This document shows, piece by piece, positions 33,406 to 43,461 of a stretch of 64,000 nt of DNA. The stretch spans positions 756,490-820,489 of the forward strand of contig CAVVAY010000007.1 in assembly GCA_963746465.1 (NCBI GenBank), given 5' to 3'. The stretch comes from CAVVAY01 sp963746465 (lineage in GTDB: Bacteria; Actinomycetota; Actinomycetes; JACCUZ01). Position 1 is the stretch's first letter; each line of letters begins with the position of its first letter. Below the pieces are notes generated by a model, which did no database searches, was not told the DNA's origin, and saw only the letters and a program-made list of their open reading frames with translations. The translations under genes were made by a program, and so were the position numbers.

Positions 33406-36400
33406 ATGCGCGTTTTCGATGTTTCTGGTGGCCGGGTTCTGGGTGCTGTCCTGTCGGTGTTGCTGATCGCACCGGTGTGGGTGGGTGCCGGGGCGGGGTC
33501 GGCGGTGGCCGACACCGTGCCGCCGGATCCGGGGACGCCGGCGACGGTGTCGGCGGATGCGTTGCCCACGGTGCAGGTCGATGGTGTGGTGTGGACCCAG
33601 ACGGTGATCGGGAACACGGTCTATGCCGGCGGCAGGTTCACCACCGCGCGTCCGGCGGGCGCTGCTCCGGGGGTCAGCACGACGCCGCGGGGGAACCTGC
33701 TGGCCTACGACATCCGGACCGGGGCTCTGGTCACCTCGTTCGCGCCGGTGCTCAACGGGCAGGTGCTCGGGCTGGCGGGGTCACCGGACGGGTCGCGGCT
33801 GTATGTGGCGGGTGAGTTCACCACCGCCAACGGCGTGAACCGGTACCGGGTGGCCGCGTTCAACACCGCGACCGGGGCACTGATCACCACGTTCGCGCCG
33901 CTGCTGGACTTTCGCGCCCGGGCGTTGGCGGTGACCAACACCACGGTGTACGTGGGTGGGGCGTTCAACATCGGCAACGGCAACGCGCGGACCCGGCTGG
34001 CGGCGTTCCAGGCCTCCAACGGTGCGCTGCTTCCGTGGGCGCCGGCGGCCAACGCGCAGGTGCTGGCGATGGTGATGGCCCCGGACCAGTCGAAGGTGAT
34101 CGTGGGTGGGCAGTTCACCCAGCTCAGCGGCAACGACGCGTACGGCATGGGCGCTCTTGGACCCGGTCACCGGCGCTGTGCTGCCCTGGGCCGCGAACCA
34201 GGTCGTTCGCGACGCCCAGACGCAGGCAGGCATCTACAGCCTGTCTGCCGACGACATGTACGTCTACGGCACCGGTTACAGCACGAACCTCTCCGTGGGC
34301 AACATGGAGGGGACCTTCGCGGCCGACCCGGGCGCCGGTCAGATCGTCTGGATCGAGGACTGCCACGGCGACACGTACTCCAACTTCGCCGGTCGACGGC
34401 GTGGTCTACACGGTCAGCCACGATCACTACTGCGCGAACCTCGGCGGCTTCCATGGAGACCAATCCGCGTTCCTACCAGCACGCACTCGCCTTCTCGAGG
34501 GCCGTTGGCGGAACCCTCAAGCCGGATCCGCTGGGTTACCCCAGCTTCACCGGCCGGCCCGCGCCGTCGCTGCTGACCTGGTTCCCCAGGTTCGAGACGG
34601 GCACCTTCACCGGACAGAACCAGGCCGCCTGGAACGTCTCGGGCAACGCCGACTACGTCGTGATGGGCGGGGAGTTCCCCCGGGTCAACGGAGTGGCGCA
34701 GCAGGGCCTCGTCCGCTTCGCTGTCAGGAGCCTCGCTCCTAACGATCGGATTCCCGAGGTGCGAGGTGCGGCGTTCGTGCCGAACCTGAGGTCATTCGCG
34801 GCCGGCACGATGCGCGTGTCGTGGCAGTCGAACTGGGACCGCGACAACGAGCGGCTGACGTACAAGGTGATCCGGGACAGCAACACCGCTGTTCCGGTGT
34901 TCGAGACCACGGGGAGGTCGACGTTCTGGAACCGTCCGTACATGGGGTTCACCGACCGCAACCTGGTGCCTGGGCAGACATACAGATACCGCATCCAGGT
35001 GAGCGACCCGACGGGCAACACCGTGCTCGGCGAGAACGTCACCATGACGGCTGCCACGTCGGGGACCCTCAGTCCCTACACGCAGACAGTGCTGGGTGAC
35101 GGGGCGGCGACGTACTGGCGGCTGGGAGAGCTCAGTGGGAACGACGGCGTTCGACTGGTCGACCGCCAATGACGGGTTGGCTTTCGGAGGCGTGACTCGC
35201 GGTGCTGGCGGGTGCGATCGTCGGGGACAGCAATGCGGCATCGACGTTCAACGGAGGAACGACCGGGCTGGTGGTGGCTACTCGAGCGATCGTGGACGCT
35301 CCGGACCGGTTTTCGCTGGAGACGTGGGTCAGGACGAGCACCACTCGTGGTGGGAAGCTCTTCGGGTTCGGGAATGGCTCGTCCGGCAACAGCGCGAACT
35401 TTGACCGCCACGTCTACATGACCAACAATGGGAGGCTCATCTTCGGGGTTAAACCTGGTGGTGTGCAGCGGACCGTGACCAGTGCCGCCTCGTACAACGA
35501 CAATCAGTGGCACCACGTGGTCGCGACGTTGAGCAGCGCGGGGATGATCCTCTACGTCGACGGCGCGGTGGTCGCGCAGAGCGCGGCTACCACGTACGGA
35601 TACACCTACAACGGCTGGTGGCGGCTGGGTGGGGACAACCTCTCGAGCTGGCCCAGCCAGCCGACGAGCGGGTTCCTCGCCGGCATGTTGGACGATTTCG
35701 CGATCTACCCGACGGCCCTCAGTGCCGCCCAGGTCAGCGGTCACTACCTGACTGGGAGGCTCGACGCCGCCGGTCAATGTGGCTGCCGACCGCTGCGTTC
35801 ACCTCGGCAGGTCGACGATCTGGCGGTGGACTTCGACGGGACGGAGTCCGCGGACTCGGACGGCACGGTGCAGTCCTACGCGTGGGACTTCGGCGACGGG
35901 TCCTCCGGGGTCGGGGTGAGTCCGTCGCACGACATATGTGGCAGGAGGGACCTACCCGGTGACGCTGGTGGTGACCGATGAGGACGGTGGCACCGGTTCC
36001 GTATCGCACCCGGTCATGGTGACTGCGCCGCCGACACCGCCGGTCTACGCCACAGATGTGTTCGACCGGACGGTCAGTGGCGGCTGGGGCAGCGCTGACA
36101 CCGGTGGTGCCTGGACGGTGACCGGTGGGGCCGCGAACTTCTCGGTGGGAGCCGGGGTCGGGCAGATGCGGATGAACACTGCCGGAGCGACCTCGGCGGC
36201 CAACCTGAACGGGGTGTCCTCGGCGGACACCGAGGTGCGGGTGGCGGTGGCGTTGGACAAGGCGCAGACCGGTGGCGGCACGTATGTCTCGGTGCTGGGC
36301 CGGAAGGTGGGCACTGCTGGCGACTACCGGTTCCGGCTGCGGTACTTGGTCGGCGGTGGGGTCACAGCCTCTTTGTCGCGTGCGGTGTCGGGCACCGAGA

Positions 36401-36681
36401 CCGCGTTGACCCAGGTCACGGTCCCGGGTCTGACCTATGCGGCTGGGGAGGTCCTGCAGCTGCGGGTCCAGGTCAGCGGAACCTCGCCGACCACGTTGCG
36501 GGCCAAGGTGTGGCGAGCGGGCCAGACCGAGCCGGCGGCATGGCTGGTCACGGCCACCGAAAGCACCCCGGTGCTGCAGGCGGCCGGCGCGGTGGGCCTG
36601 CTCGGCTACCTCTCCGCCACCTCGACCGACCTGCCCATGACTGCCAGCTTTGACGACTACTGGGCCGGCCCCACGCCCTGA
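33406..36681 (+). pseudogene. Family-B paralog, copy 2, multiply frameshifted
   Basis: The layout matches copy 1 with one PKD: signal, propeller, FN3-like, LamG, PKD, C-terminal domain. The reading frame changes at about 34157, 34388, 34451, 35147, 35205, near 35770-35800 and about 35930. Restored frames give continuous similarity (for example DPVTGAVLPWAANQ, then PVDGVVYTVSHDHYC, then PRSYQHALAFSRAV). The first ~750 bases are almost base-identical to copy 3. ATG at 33406 aligns with the other paralogs' starts. It lacks the leader hairpin block. It is either a decaying duplicate or an intact gene damaged by sequence errors. Confidence 0.75.
33460..34155 (+). repeat. Propeller-segment duplication shared with 36909-37610
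   Basis: Signal peptide and first propeller blades are nearly base-identical to copy 3, while later parts diverge. That pattern fits recent gene conversion or duplication between neighbours in direct orientation. Confidence 0.75.
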
Positions 36682-36811
36682 TCGTTACGTACTCCGGCGC
36701 GCGCCTGGACCGAGCACGCTGGTCACCGATCGACTACTGCGCGTCACTCTTCCTGCGGGTTGTTGGAATCTCGCCTCAAATCTAGTTGCGCTGGGTTACG
36801 TTTCCAGCCAC

Positions 36812-36829
36812 AGCCGGGGGGTTCCGGCT
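36812..36829 (+). promoter_or_regulatory. Conserved G-loop hairpin upstream of family-B copy 3
   Basis: AGCCGG (36812-36817), loop GGGGTT and CCGGCT (36824-36829), 25 nt before the ATG. The surrounding block (CGCTGGGTTACG, hairpin, CGGGCA, CGTGGGGGC, start) repeats that of copy 1. Confidence 0.5.
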
Positions 36830-36854
36830 TTCTCGGGCAGCCGTGGGGGCAGCA

Positions 36855-39800
36855 ATGCGTGGAGTGGTGGTTTCTGGTGGCCGGGTTCTGGCTGCTGTCC
36901 TGTCGGTGTTGCTGATCGCACCGGTGTGGGTGGGGGCCGGGGCGGGGTCGGCGGTGGCGGACACGGTGCCGCCGGATCCGGGGACGCCGGCGACGGTGTC
37001 GGCGGATGCGTTGCCCACGGTGCAGGTCGATGGTGTGGTGTGGACCCAGACGGTGATCGGGAACACGGTCTATGCCGGCGGCAGGTTCACCACCGCGCGT
37101 CCGGCGGGTGCTGCTCCGGGGGTCAGCACGACGCCGCGGGGGAACCTGCTGGCCTACGACATCCGGACTGGGGCTCTGGTCACCTCGTTCGCGCCGGTGC
37201 TCAACGGGCAGGTGCTCGGGCTGGCGGGGTCACCGGACGGGTCGCGGCTGTATGTGGCGGGTGAGTTCACCACCGCCAACGGCGTGAACCGGTACCGGGT
37301 GGCCGCGTTCAACACCGCGACCGGGGCACTGATCACCACGTTCGCGCCGCAACTGGACTTTCGCGCCCGGGCGTTGGCGGTGACCAACACCACGGTGTAC
37401 GTGGGTGGGGCGTTCAACACCGCGAACGGCAACGCGCGGACCCGGCTGGCGGCGTTCCAGGCCTCCAACGGTGCGCTGCTTCCGTGGGCGCCGGCGGCCA
37501 ACGCGCAGGTGCTGGCGATGGTGATGGCCCCGGACCAGTCAAAGGTGATCGTGGGTGGGCAGTTCACCCAGATCAGCGGCAACGACGCGTACGGCATGGG
37601 CGCTTTGGACCCGGTCACCGGCGCTGTGCTGCCCTGGGCCGCGAACCAGGTCGTTCGCGACGCCCAGACGCAGGGGGCCATCTACAGCCTGTCGACGGAC
37701 GGCACGAAGATCTACGGGACCGGATACAGCTACAACTTGGCCGAAGCCAACATGGAGGGCAACTTCGCGGCTGACCCGGCCACGGGAAACATCGTCTGGA
37801 TCGCCGACTGCCACGGAGACCACTACTCCAACTTCCCGGTCAACGGCGTGGTCTACACCGTCGGCCATGCCCACTACTGCGGAAACATCGGCGGCTTCCC
37901 GCAGACCAACCCTTGGACCTTCAATCACGCTCTGGCCTTGTCGGCGGAGCCGACGGGCATCGTCAAGCCGGATCCGATGGGTTACCCCAGCTTCGCCGGC
38001 CAACCCGCGCCGTCGCTGCTGACCTGGTTCCCCAGGTTCGAGATTGGCAACGTCACCGGACAGAACCAGGCGGCCTGGAACGTCTCGGGCAACAAGGACT
38101 ACGTGGTGATGGGCGGGGAGTTCCCCCGGGTCAACGGGGTCGCACAGCAGGGCCTCGTCCGCTTCGCCACCCGGGCGCTGGCACCCAACCAGCAGACCCC
38201 GGTCCTGAAGGGTGCCACCTTCCTTCCGAGCGTGGCCTCGCTCACAACCGGTACCGTGCGCGTTGCCTGGCAGGCGAACTGGGACCGTGACAACGAGCTG
38301 CTGACCTACAAGCTCATTCGTAACAGCAACGCCGCTGCTCCGGTGTTCGAGACCACCGCGCGGTCGACGTTCTGGGACCGTCCGACGATGGGGTTCACCG
38401 ACCGCAATTTGGTACCTGGTCAGAGATACACATATCGCCTCTCGGTGACTGATGGGACGGGCAACACCGTTCTCGGCGACAACGTCGCCGTGACGGTCGC
38501 CTCGTCCGGGAGTCTCAGCACTTATGCCCAGACAGTCCTGGACGACGGGGCCGCGACGTACTGGCGGCTCAACGAGTCGTCGGGGAACACCGCGTTCGAC
38601 TGGGTCGGGTTCAACGACGGTCTGCTCGGCACCGACGTGACCCGCGGCGCGGGTGGTGCGATTATCGGCGACGGCAACACGGCGACGTCGTTCAACGGCA
38701 CTGACGCGGCGCAGTCGGCGACCAGGACGTCACAGCCGGGGCCGGACAACTACACCCTGGAAGCCTGGGTCAAGACGACCTCGACCAGCGGTGGAAAGAT
38801 CATCGGGTTCGGCGACAACCCGTCCGGTAACAGCGGGGCATACGACCGCCACATCTACATGACCAACAGTGGCCGGATCGTCTACGGCGTCTACAACAAC
38901 GGGTTCCATGCCGTGGGTGGCCCCACCGCCTACAACGACGGCGAGTGGCACCATGTCGTGGCGACGCTGGGAAGTGGCGGCATGGTCCTCTACGTCGACG
39001 CAAAGCGAGTCGGTCGTGACTCCGGGACGACAGCCGGGCACCCGTACTCCGGCTACTGGCGGCTGGGCGGGGACAACCTCAACGGCTGGCCCGACCAGCC
39101 GTCGAGCTTCAACTTCCAAGGGGCTGTCGACGAGGTCGCGATCTACGACTCGGCGCTGACCTCCACGCAGGTCGGGAAGCACTACACCGACAGCGGACGG
39201 AGTCTCACCACCGGTGTCCGCCCGGCGGACGTCTACGGCGGCACCATCTTCGACGCGAGTCCCGACTTCTACTGGCGGATGGGTGAGGCCAGCGGCTCAG
39301 TCGCGGAGGACACGACCGCCAACGATGTCGATGGGATGTACACAGGAGGTACGTCACTCGGGTCCACGGGTGGTGTTGCAGGGACCAGCAACACCGCGGT
39401 AACCCTGGACGGGACCAACGGGCTGGTGTCCTCCGTCCTCGGCATGCCTGCACCCAACGGGTACAGCGAAGAGCTGTGGTTCAAGACCACGACGACGTCC
39501 GGTGGCAAGCTGATCGGCTTCGGCAGTGAGCAGATCGCCGGGAGTGGTAGTTACGACCGGCACGTGTATATGTTCGATGACGGTCGACTTCGCTTCGGTG
39601 CCTACCAGGACGGGCTCCACATGATCGACACGCCGGAGTCCTACAACGACGGTGACTGGCACTACCTGGTGGCAACGCAAGGTGCGGCCGGGATGAAGCT
39701 GTACGTCGACGGGCTCCTGGTGGGTACCGACCCGCAGCCCACAGCTGTGAACTACGCCGGGTACTGGAGGGTGGGCGGCGACACCACCTGGGGTGGAAAC

Positions 39801-41318
39801 AGCAGCAACTACTTCGCCGGCACCGTCGACGAGGTCGCCATCTACTCCTCGGTCCTCAGTGGCTCGGATGTCGCCGATCACTTCGTGAAGGGCGGCGGCT
39901 CGCTCCCGAACGTGGCGCCGACCGCGGAGTTCACCTCGGAGATCGAGCACCTCGACGTCGACTTCGACGCCTCGGAGTCTGCGGACTCCGACGGCACGGT
40001 GGACTCCTACGCCTGGGACTTCGGTGACGGGGACTTGGGTTCCGGGAAGACCCCGTCACACCACTACGCGCTGGCCGGGGACTACTCGGTGACGCTCGTG
40101 GTAACAGACAACGACGGGGACACTGGCTCGATGTCGCACCAGGTGACGGTCACTGCGCCGCCGCCGAACGTGGCGCCGAATGCGGAGTTCTCCTCGGAGA
40201 TCGAGTTTCTCGATGTCGACTTCGACGCGTCGGGGTCTGCGGACTCTGATGGCACGGTGGACTCGTACGCCTGGGACTTCGGTGACGGGGACTTGGGTTC
40301 CGGGAAGACCCCGTCACACCACTACGCGCTGGCCGGGGACTATTCGGTGACGCTCGTGGTGACAGACAACGACGGGGACACTGGCTCGATGTCGCACCAG
40401 GTGACGGTGGCTGCGCCGCCGCCGAATGCGGCGCCGACGGCGGCGTTCACTTCGGATGTCGACAATCTGGCGGTGGACTTCGACGGGTCGGGGTCCGCGG
40501 ACTCGGACGGCACGGTGGACTCGTACGCCTGGGACTTCGGGGACGGGGACTCGGGGGTCGGGGTCACTCCTTCGCACACCTACGACCTGGCCGGCGAATA
40601 CACGGTGACGCTGGTGGTCACCGATAACGACGGGGACACCGGTACGGTGTCGCACCCGGTGACGGCCACGGTTCCGCCGGTCTTCGCGGCCGACGTGTTC
40701 GCTCGGACGGTCAGTGGCGGCTGGGGCAGCGCGGACACCGGCGGTGCCTGGACGTTGACCGGTGGCGCCGCGAACTTCTCGGTGGGTGCCGGGGTCGGGC
40801 AGATGCGGATGAACTCGGCCGGTGCGACCTCGGCGGCCTCCTTGAACGGGGTGTCCTCGGCGGACACCGAGGTGCGGGTGTCGGTGGCGCTGGACAAGGC
40901 GCAGACCGGTGGCGGCACGTATGTCTCGGTGCTGGGCCGCAAGTTGGGCACTGCTGGCGACTACCGGTTCCGGCTGCGGTACCTGGTCGGCGGTGGGGTC
41001 ACAGCGTCGCTGTCGCGGACGGTGTCGGGCACGGAGACCGCGTTGACCCAGGTCACCGTTCCCGGTCTGACCTATGCACTGGGCGAGGTGCTGCAGCTGC
41101 GGGTGCAGGTCAGCGGCACGTCGCCGACCACGTTGCGGGCCAAGGTGTGGCGGCAAGGTCAGACCGAGCCGGCCGCATGGCTGGTCACGACCACCGACAG
41201 CACTCCGGCGCTGCAGGCGGCCGGAGCCGTGGGACTCCTCGGCTACCTCTCCGGAACATCGACCAACGCACCACTGGTGGCTCGCTTCGACGACTTCTGG
41301 GCCGGCCCTCGGCCGTGA
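36855..41318 (+). CDS. Giant secreted beta-propeller/LamG x2/PKD x3 protein (family B, copy 3)
   Basis: A 1487-residue exported protein, the longest of the family. Signal ~1-35, propeller ~50-445 (YVAGEFTTANG, VIVGGQFTQISG), FN3-like ~448-550, LamG-1 ~554-785 and LamG-2 ~792-1015 (YDRHVYMFDDG, WHYLVATQGAAGMKLYVDG). Three PKD domains lie at ~1018-1100, ~1103-1185 and ~1191-1270; the first two are almost identical (YAWDFGDGDLGSGKTPSHHY in both), so they arose by a recent internal duplication. The shared C-terminal domain (~1278-1487) ends DDFWAGP. Family features are sugar or protein binding only. Its TGA overlaps the GTG of the next glycosyltransferase, tying it to the glycan operon. Confidence 0.87.
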   Translation: MRGVVVSGGRVLAAVLSVLLIAPVWVGAGAGSAVADTVPPDPGTPATVSADALPTVQVDGVVWTQTVIGNTVYAGGRFTTARPAGAAPGVSTTPRGNLLAYDIRTGALVTSFAPVLNGQVLGLAGSPDGSRLYVAGEFTTANGVNRYRVAAFNTATGALITTFAPQLDFRARALAVTNTTVYVGGAFNTANGNARTRLAAFQASNGALLPWAPAANAQVLAMVMAPDQSKVIVGGQFTQISGNDAYGMGALDPVTGAVLPWAANQVVRDAQTQGAIYSLSTDGTKIYGTGYSYNLAEANMEGNFAADPATGNIVWIADCHGDHYSNFPVNGVVYTVGHAHYCGNIGGFPQTNPWTFNHALALSAEPTGIVKPDPMGYPSFAGQPAPSLLTWFPRFEIGNVTGQNQAAWNVSGNKDYVVMGGEFPRVNGVAQQGLVRFATRALAPNQQTPVLKGATFLPSVASLTTGTVRVAWQANWDRDNELLTYKLIRNSNAAAPVFETTARSTFWDRPTMGFTDRNLVPGQRYTYRLSVTDGTGNTVLGDNVAVTVASSGSLSTYAQTVLDDGAATYWRLNESSGNTAFDWVGFNDGLLGTDVTRGAGGAIIGDGNTATSFNGTDAAQSATRTSQPGPDNYTLEAWVKTTSTSGGKIIGFGDNPSGNSGAYDRHIYMTNSGRIVYGVYNNGFHAVGGPTAYNDGEWHHVVATLGSGGMVLYVDAKRVGRDSGTTAGHPYSGYWRLGGDNLNGWPDQPSSFNFQGAVDEVAIYDSALTSTQVGKHYTDSGRSLTTGVRPADVYGGTIFDASPDFYWRMGEASGSVAEDTTANDVDGMYTGGTSLGSTGGVAGTSNTAVTLDGTNGLVSSVLGMPAPNGYSEELWFKTTTTSGGKLIGFGSEQIAGSGSYDRHVYMFDDGRLRFGAYQDGLHMIDTPESYNDGDWHYLVATQGAAGMKLYVDGLLVGTDPQPTAVNYAGYWRVGGDTTWGGNSSNYFAGTVDEVAIYSSVLSGSDVADHFVKGGGSLPNVAPTAEFTSEIEHLDVDFDASESADSDGTVDSYAWDFGDGDLGSGKTPSHHYALAGDYSVTLVVTDNDGDTGSMSHQVTVTAPPPNVAPNAEFSSEIEFLDVDFDASGSADSDGTVDSYAWDFGDGDLGSGKTPSHHYALAGDYSVTLVVTDNDGDTGSMSHQVTVAAPPPNAAPTAAFTSDVDNLAVDFDGSGSADSDGTVDSYAWDFGDGDSGVGVTPSHTYDLAGEYTVTLVVTDNDGDTGTVSHPVTATVPPVFAADVFARTVSGGWGSADTGGAWTLTGGAANFSVGAGVGQMRMNSAGATSAASLNGVSSADTEVRVSVALDKAQTGGGTYVSVLGRKLGTAGDYRFRLRYLVGGGVTASLSRTVSGTETALTQVTVPGLTYALGEVLQLRVQVSGTSPTTLRAKVWRQGQTEPAAWLVTTTDSTPALQAAGAVGLLGYLSGTSTNAPLVARFDDFWAGPRP
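36909..37610 (+). repeat. Propeller-segment duplication shared with 33460-34155
   Basis: The segment is nearly base-identical to the matching part of copy 2; only scattered substitutions are visible by eye. Confidence 0.75.
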
Positions 41319-42379
41319 CCCGGAACATGGCGGGGTCGCCTGGGCGACCGCCGTCGGTCGTCATCGCTGTGCTCGCCTACCGGCGTGCCGACGAGCTGAG
41401 GGCTCTGCTGCCCGACCTGGTCCGCCAGGCTGAGTCCCCTCAGTTCGACGGCCGCGTCATGGTCATCGACAACGACCCGGCCGCCAGCGCGGCCGACATC
41501 GTCGATCAGTTCGCCGGTCAGCGTGTGCGATTCGTGCACGAGCCACGGCCGGGCATCGCTGCGGCGCGGAACAGGGCACTGGACGAGGCTGCGGCGGACG
41601 ACATCCTGGTCTTCATCGACGACGATGAGCGACCGGTCGGCGGATGGCTGGAGTCACTCGTCGACATGCAGCAGTGCTGCGGGTCGGCCGGCGTCGTCGG
41701 CCCGGTGGTGTCCGAGTTCGGCGCGCCGCCGAGCGACTGGATCCGAGCAGGCCGCTTCTTCGAGCGCCGGAGGTTCGCATCAGGCACCGAGGTGCAGGTC
41801 GCCGCAACGAACAACCTCCTCCTGGATCTGCGTCAGATCCACACACTGGGCGTGCGCTTCGACGAGCGTTTCGGCCTGAGCGGAGGCTCAGACACGCTGT
41901 TCACCAGGGAAGTCGTGCGTAGAGGTGGACGGTTGGTCTGGTGCGACGAGGCGCTGGTCGTCGACCGGGTCCCACCCAGCCGGGTGACGCGCCAATGGGT
42001 CCTTCGCCGTTCCTTGCGCAGTGGCAACTCCTGGAGCCGGACCGCACTCGAGATCGCTGCGCCGGGACGCAGGCTCTCGACACGAGCAGCCCTGGTGGGG
42101 CGCAGTGCGGCCCGCATCGGCGGGGGGGCCGGCCAGTTCCTGATCGGCCTGCTGTGTCGCAGCAGCACTCATCAGGCGCGCGGGCTGCGAACCCTTGCTC
42201 GGGGGATTGGCATGTTCACCGGCTCCTTGGTTATGTCTACAGCGAGTACGGCCGCCCGACGCAGCATGTGCGCCAGACAGCAGCCTGAGTCTCGGCGTTG
42301 GCGATGGTCGTCCGGCCAGACTCACGACCGGGATGACGGCGGGCCGCACGAAAGCATCCGAGATACGGCAAGATCGTGA
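41315..42379 (+). CDS. Glycosyltransferase family 2 (GT-A)
   Basis: A 354-residue GT-A enzyme. SVVIAVLAYRRADELRALLP is the nucleotide-binding start, GIAAARNRALDEA and LVFIDDDERP give the DxD metal site, and later LSGGSDTLFTREVVRRGG is the usual acceptor/catalytic region. The ~60-residue C-terminus is Arg-rich and unconserved. GTG at 41315 overlaps the stop of the giant protein gene; ATG at 41327 is an alternative. It should add a sugar to the lipid-linked unit. It leads a plus-strand run to the flippase. Confidence 0.88.
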   Translation: MTRNMAGSPGRPPSVVIAVLAYRRADELRALLPDLVRQAESPQFDGRVMVIDNDPAASAADIVDQFAGQRVRFVHEPRPGIAAARNRALDEAAADDILVFIDDDERPVGGWLESLVDMQQCCGSAGVVGPVVSEFGAPPSDWIRAGRFFERRRFASGTEVQVAATNNLLLDLRQIHTLGVRFDERFGLSGGSDTLFTREVVRRGGRLVWCDEALVVDRVPPSRVTRQWVLRRSLRSGNSWSRTALEIAAPGRRLSTRAALVGRSAARIGGGAGQFLIGLLCRSSTHQARGLRTLARGIGMFTGSLVMSTASTAARRSMCARQQPESRRWRWSSGQTHDRDDGGPHESIRDTARS

Positions 42380-42449
42380 CTAGCAGGGCGACTGACCCCC
42401 GGTACCTGCGCCTGTGACGTGCCAGGAACTGGAAGGTGGTTTGCCGTCG

Positions 42450-43457
42450 ATGTCGGAGCTGGATGGCGCAGGGGCGGAGATCCGACCTTCGGTGAGCGTC
42501 GGCATCGTGGTCGTGAACTTCGGGTCCGGGCACCTGCTGGAGGAGAACTTGGCTCGGATAGATCTATCACGTCTGCTCGCAAAGGTGGTGGTCGTAGACA
42601 ATTTCACGTCCGCGGCGGAACAGGTCGCCGTAGGCGAACTCGCGCGGCGTTTCGGTTGGGAGCAGCTCCTGCTGGAGGAGAACCTGGGTTTCGGCGCCGC
42701 GATGAACGTCGGCGTCTCCCGCGCGTCGGCCTTGGGGTGTGAAGTCTTCCTGCTCCTTAACCCCGATGCCTTGTCGAGTCCGGACGTGATCGAAGAGCTC
42801 GTGGCCGAGAGTGTCCTTAACCCGCTGACCATCGTCAGTCCAAAGATTCTGCTCCCGGACGGCAGCACGTGGTTTCAGGGCGGTGAGCTGAACCTGGTCG
42901 ATGGGTCCACCAGCACGGCGCCGGTGAGTCCGTTCGACACGGCGCAACCCTGGCTCACCGCGGCCTGCCTCGTGGTCCATCATGAGATGTGGACGTTGCT
43001 GGGCGGTTTTGACGACGACTACTTCCTCTACTGGGAGGATGTCGATCTGAGCTATCGCTGCACGCAGGTCGGCGGCCAGCTGCTGGTCCGCCAGGACCTG
43101 CTCGCCGTCCACAGCGTCGGCGGCACTCAGGGCGGTCACGGGAAGTCCCCCACCTACTACTACTACAGCTGCCGTAACCGCCTGCTCTTCGCCGCGAAGC
43201 ATCTTCCGGCCCGACGTATCTTCACCTGGCTGCTTCACTCGCCGCGGTACTCGACCTCGGTCGTGCTGCGTGGTGGTCGACGGCAGCTGCTACGCCCCTG
43301 GGCGCCGGTCTCCGCCGGGGTGCGAGGGACCACCCGCGGCATGCTGATCGCAGGCCAGGCCATGCTCCGCGCGCTGAGGTCGCCTGCCGAGGGCCAGCCC
43401 GTGGAACTCGATATCCCGGGGTTCCCCACCCCGTCCAGAGCTGTGAAGGAGGAGTGA
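42450..43457 (+). CDS. Glycosyltransferase family 2 (WbbL/rhamnosyltransferase-like)
   Basis: A 335-residue GT2 enzyme. SVGIVVVNFGSGHLLEENL at the N-terminus, LLEENLGFGAAMNVGVSRA and FLLLNPDALSSPDVI (the DxD-like NPD) are typical of the WbbL/rhamnosyltransferase group. WLTAACLVVHHEMWTLLGGFDDDYFLYWEDVDLSYR (spread over ~165-200) holds the ED catalytic pair. ATG at 42450 was chosen because GGAAGGTGG lies about 10 nt upstream; a GTG at 42414 is possible. The donor is probably a dTDP- or GDP-deoxysugar, but no dTDP-rhamnose genes are in the window. Confidence 0.88.
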   Translation: MSELDGAGAEIRPSVSVGIVVVNFGSGHLLEENLARIDLSRLLAKVVVVDNFTSAAEQVAVGELARRFGWEQLLLEENLGFGAAMNVGVSRASALGCEVFLLLNPDALSSPDVIEELVAESVLNPLTIVSPKILLPDGSTWFQGGELNLVDGSTSTAPVSPFDTAQPWLTAACLVVHHEMWTLLGGFDDDYFLYWEDVDLSYRCTQVGGQLLVRQDLLAVHSVGGTQGGHGKSPTYYYYSCRNRLLFAAKHLPARRIFTWLLHSPRYSTSVVLRGGRRQLLRPWAPVSAGVRGTTRGMLIAGQAMLRALRSPAEGQPVELDIPGFPTPSRAVKEE

Positions 43458-43461
43458 CCGA

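Noticed and set aside
29772..41318. Repeated segments that could be read as a CRISPR or satellite array
   Set aside because: The repeats are long, in-frame coding modules (propeller blades, LamG, PKD) of varying length, with no short spacer pattern and no cas genes.
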